NCBI GenBank assembly: GCA_016744485.1
Contig: JADGEG010000038.1
Span: 1-13,595 of the forward strand
Source of the DNA: Arcobacter sp.
Lineage (GTDB): Bacteria > Campylobacterota > Campylobacteria > Campylobacterales > Arcobacteraceae
Length of the DNA: 13,595 nt
Direction of reading: 5' to 3'
The position numbers were made by a program, and so were the translations under genes. Within the stretch, counting starts at the first letter, position 1, and every line of letters begins with the position of its first letter. The notes below the pieces were generated by a model. The model did not search any database and had not been told where the DNA came from. It saw only the letters and a program-made list of their open reading frames with translations. Shown in pieces: positions 12,385-13,595 of this stretch.

Positions 12385-13595
12385 ATGACAAATAAAGAAT
12401 TTTTAGGTATTATCAAAAAAGAAGCTAATCCAATTGATTATAATCAATATCTAAAACAACTAATATACAAAAAAATTTCTTCTGATAAAAAACTAGCAAT
12501 TTTTGAAGTATCTAACAAATATATAGCTACTTGGATTAAAAGTAAATTTACTCATATCATTCAAAATTGTTTTGAAATTTTTGATGGAACAAAACCAGAT
12601 ATAGAAATAAAAATAACTGGTGAAAAAAAAAGTAAAAAAGATATTTTAATTCAAATGCAAAAAAATGAAACATCTGAAAGTACTATGTTAAATCCATCCT
12701 ATACTTTTGATTCTTTTGTTTTAGGATCTTCTAATCAAATGGCTTACAATGCTTCAATAGCAGTTTCAAATAAACCAGGAATTCAATATAATCCTTTATT
12801 TATTTATGGTGGTACTGGTTTAGGAAAAACACATTTACTTCAATCTATTGGTAATTTCTCAATTGAGAAGGGAAAATCTGTAATTTATGTAACAATTGAA
12901 CAGTTTATGAATGATTTTACTTTTTCAATTAAAAATAAAAATATGGAACATTTTCGTGCAAAATATAGAAAATGTGATATTTTATTAATAGATGATATTC
13001 AATTTTTATCTGGAAAAGAACAAACACAAGAAGAATTTTTTCACACATTTAATGAATTACATAATGCAAAAAAACAAATTATTATGACATCAGATAGATT
13101 ACCATCACAAATTGCTGGTTTAGTTGATAGATTAAAAACTAGATTTGATTGGGGATTAACATCTGATGTTCAATATCCAAATTTAGAAACAAAAATAGCT
13201 ATTATTGAGAAAAAATCAGAATTAAATGGTATATTTTTAACAAAGGAAATTATAAATTACATAGCAAGTAGTTTAGATAATTCTATTAGAGAAATTGAAG
13301 GTGTTTTAATTAGAATAAACGCTTCAGCAACACTACTTAACCAAGAAATAAATCTTGAAATGGTACAAAATTTATTAAAAGAACAAATTAAAGAAAAAAA
13401 AGAAAATATAAAATTACCTGATATTATTTCTTTAGTTGCAAATGAATTAAATATAAAACCAAGTGATATTAAATCAAAAAAAAGGACAGTTGCTGTTGCA
13501 AATGCAAGAAGAATAGTAATATATCTTACAAGAGAGTTAACTCATAATTCTATGCCTGATATTGCTAAATTTTTAGGAATGAAAGATCATAGTTC
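12385..13595 (+). CDS. dnaA: Chromosomal replication initiator DnaA, 3' end missing
   Basis: 403 complete codons are visible; the gene runs off the right edge. The ATP-bound protein binds DnaA boxes at oriC, melts the origin and helps load the replicative helicase. Domain I (~1-85) contains the short YATW-like segment KYIATWIKSKF (45-55). Domain II is very short (~86-104). The AAA+ domain III begins at YTFDSFVLG (106-114), with Walker A GGTGLGKT (142-149), Walker B LLIDDIQF (200-207), and the box VII arginine region DRLKTRFDWGL (248-258). Domain IV (from ~340) has the basic segment NARRIVIYLTRELT (373-386) and is cut inside the DnaA signature at FLGMKDHS (396-403), which makes base contacts in the box. 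The start ATG at 12385 follows AAGAAGTG at about 8 nt. ruvC lies divergently across the origin. Confidence 0.98.
   Translation, partial: MTNKEFLGIIKKEANPIDYNQYLKQLIYKKISSDKKLAIFEVSNKYIATWIKSKFTHIIQNCFEIFDGTKPDIEIKITGEKKSKKDILIQMQKNETSESTMLNPSYTFDSFVLGSSNQMAYNASIAVSNKPGIQYNPLFIYGGTGLGKTHLLQSIGNFSIEKGKSVIYVTIEQFMNDFTFSIKNKNMEHFRAKYRKCDILLIDDIQFLSGKEQTQEEFFHTFNELHNAKKQIIMTSDRLPSQIAGLVDRLKTRFDWGLTSDVQYPNLETKIAIIEKKSELNGIFLTKEIINYIASSLDNSIREIEGVLIRINASATLLNQEINLEMVQNLLKEQIKEKKENIKLPDIISLVANELNIKPSDIKSKKRTVAVANARRIVIYLTRELTHNSMPDIAKFLGMKDHS

Noticed and set aside
1..13595. tRNA or rRNA genes, CRISPR arrays, complete insertion sequences
   Set aside because: No tRNA-like clover leaf, rRNA motif, regularly spaced repeats with spacers, or transposase frame was seen on either strand.

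Overview
The window looks like chromosome from a low-GC member of the Campylobacterota (Epsilonproteobacteria), most likely Arcobacteraceae. The reasons are the very AT-rich sequence with A/T-ending codons, a flagellin with the epsilon-type D1 region, the order ppiD-like/ftsA/ftsZ (the order I recall for Cj0694-ftsA-ftsZ of Campylobacter jejuni), a FliW protein, and DnaA boxes with the TTCAC core typical of this group. The genus is an inference; no rRNA gene is present.

Layout, left to right. 1-1251 is a flagellin whose first ~20 codons lie outside the window. 1252-1677 has no convincing protein gene but is full of signals: two promoter-like repeats 140 bp apart, each followed about 95 bp later by an intrinsic terminator (two candidate tandem small RNAs), then a ~150 bp relatively G+C-rich, hairpin-rich island of unknown nature. 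1678-3011 (minus) holds a HAD-family phosphatase translationally coupled to an OmpR-type response regulator. 3078-4643 (plus) is a divergently transcribed membrane histidine kinase, the probable partner of that regulator. It converges on ftsZ with only 4 bp between the stop codons.

4648-11687 (minus) is a tightly packed run which, in transcription order, reads fliW, a 117-codon unknown gene, a RecD2-like helicase, a PpiD-like membrane-anchored protein, ftsA, ftsZ. A strong sigma70-type promoter (TTGACA-17-TAAAAT) precedes fliW. Gaps are 8 nt, a 1-nt overlap, 43 nt (with a possible internal promoter), a 4-nt overlap and 1 nt, so flagellar regulation, DNA repair and cell division may share transcripts.

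11761-12237 (minus) is ruvC. 12238-12384 is a very AT-rich intergenic region with two identical 13-bp direct repeats, each carrying TTATTCACA, and is the probable replication origin or part of it. 12385 to the right edge is dnaA, cut off at 403 codons inside the DNA-binding domain. The candidate dnaA -35 hexamer lies inside the second DnaA box, which suggests autoregulation. Genes to the left of the origin on the minus strand, and dnaA on the plus strand, point away from the origin; flagellin and the histidine kinase run against the inferred leftward fork.

The core proteins are well recognised families. The least explained parts are the non-coding block 1252-1677 and the 117-codon gene at 10963-11316.
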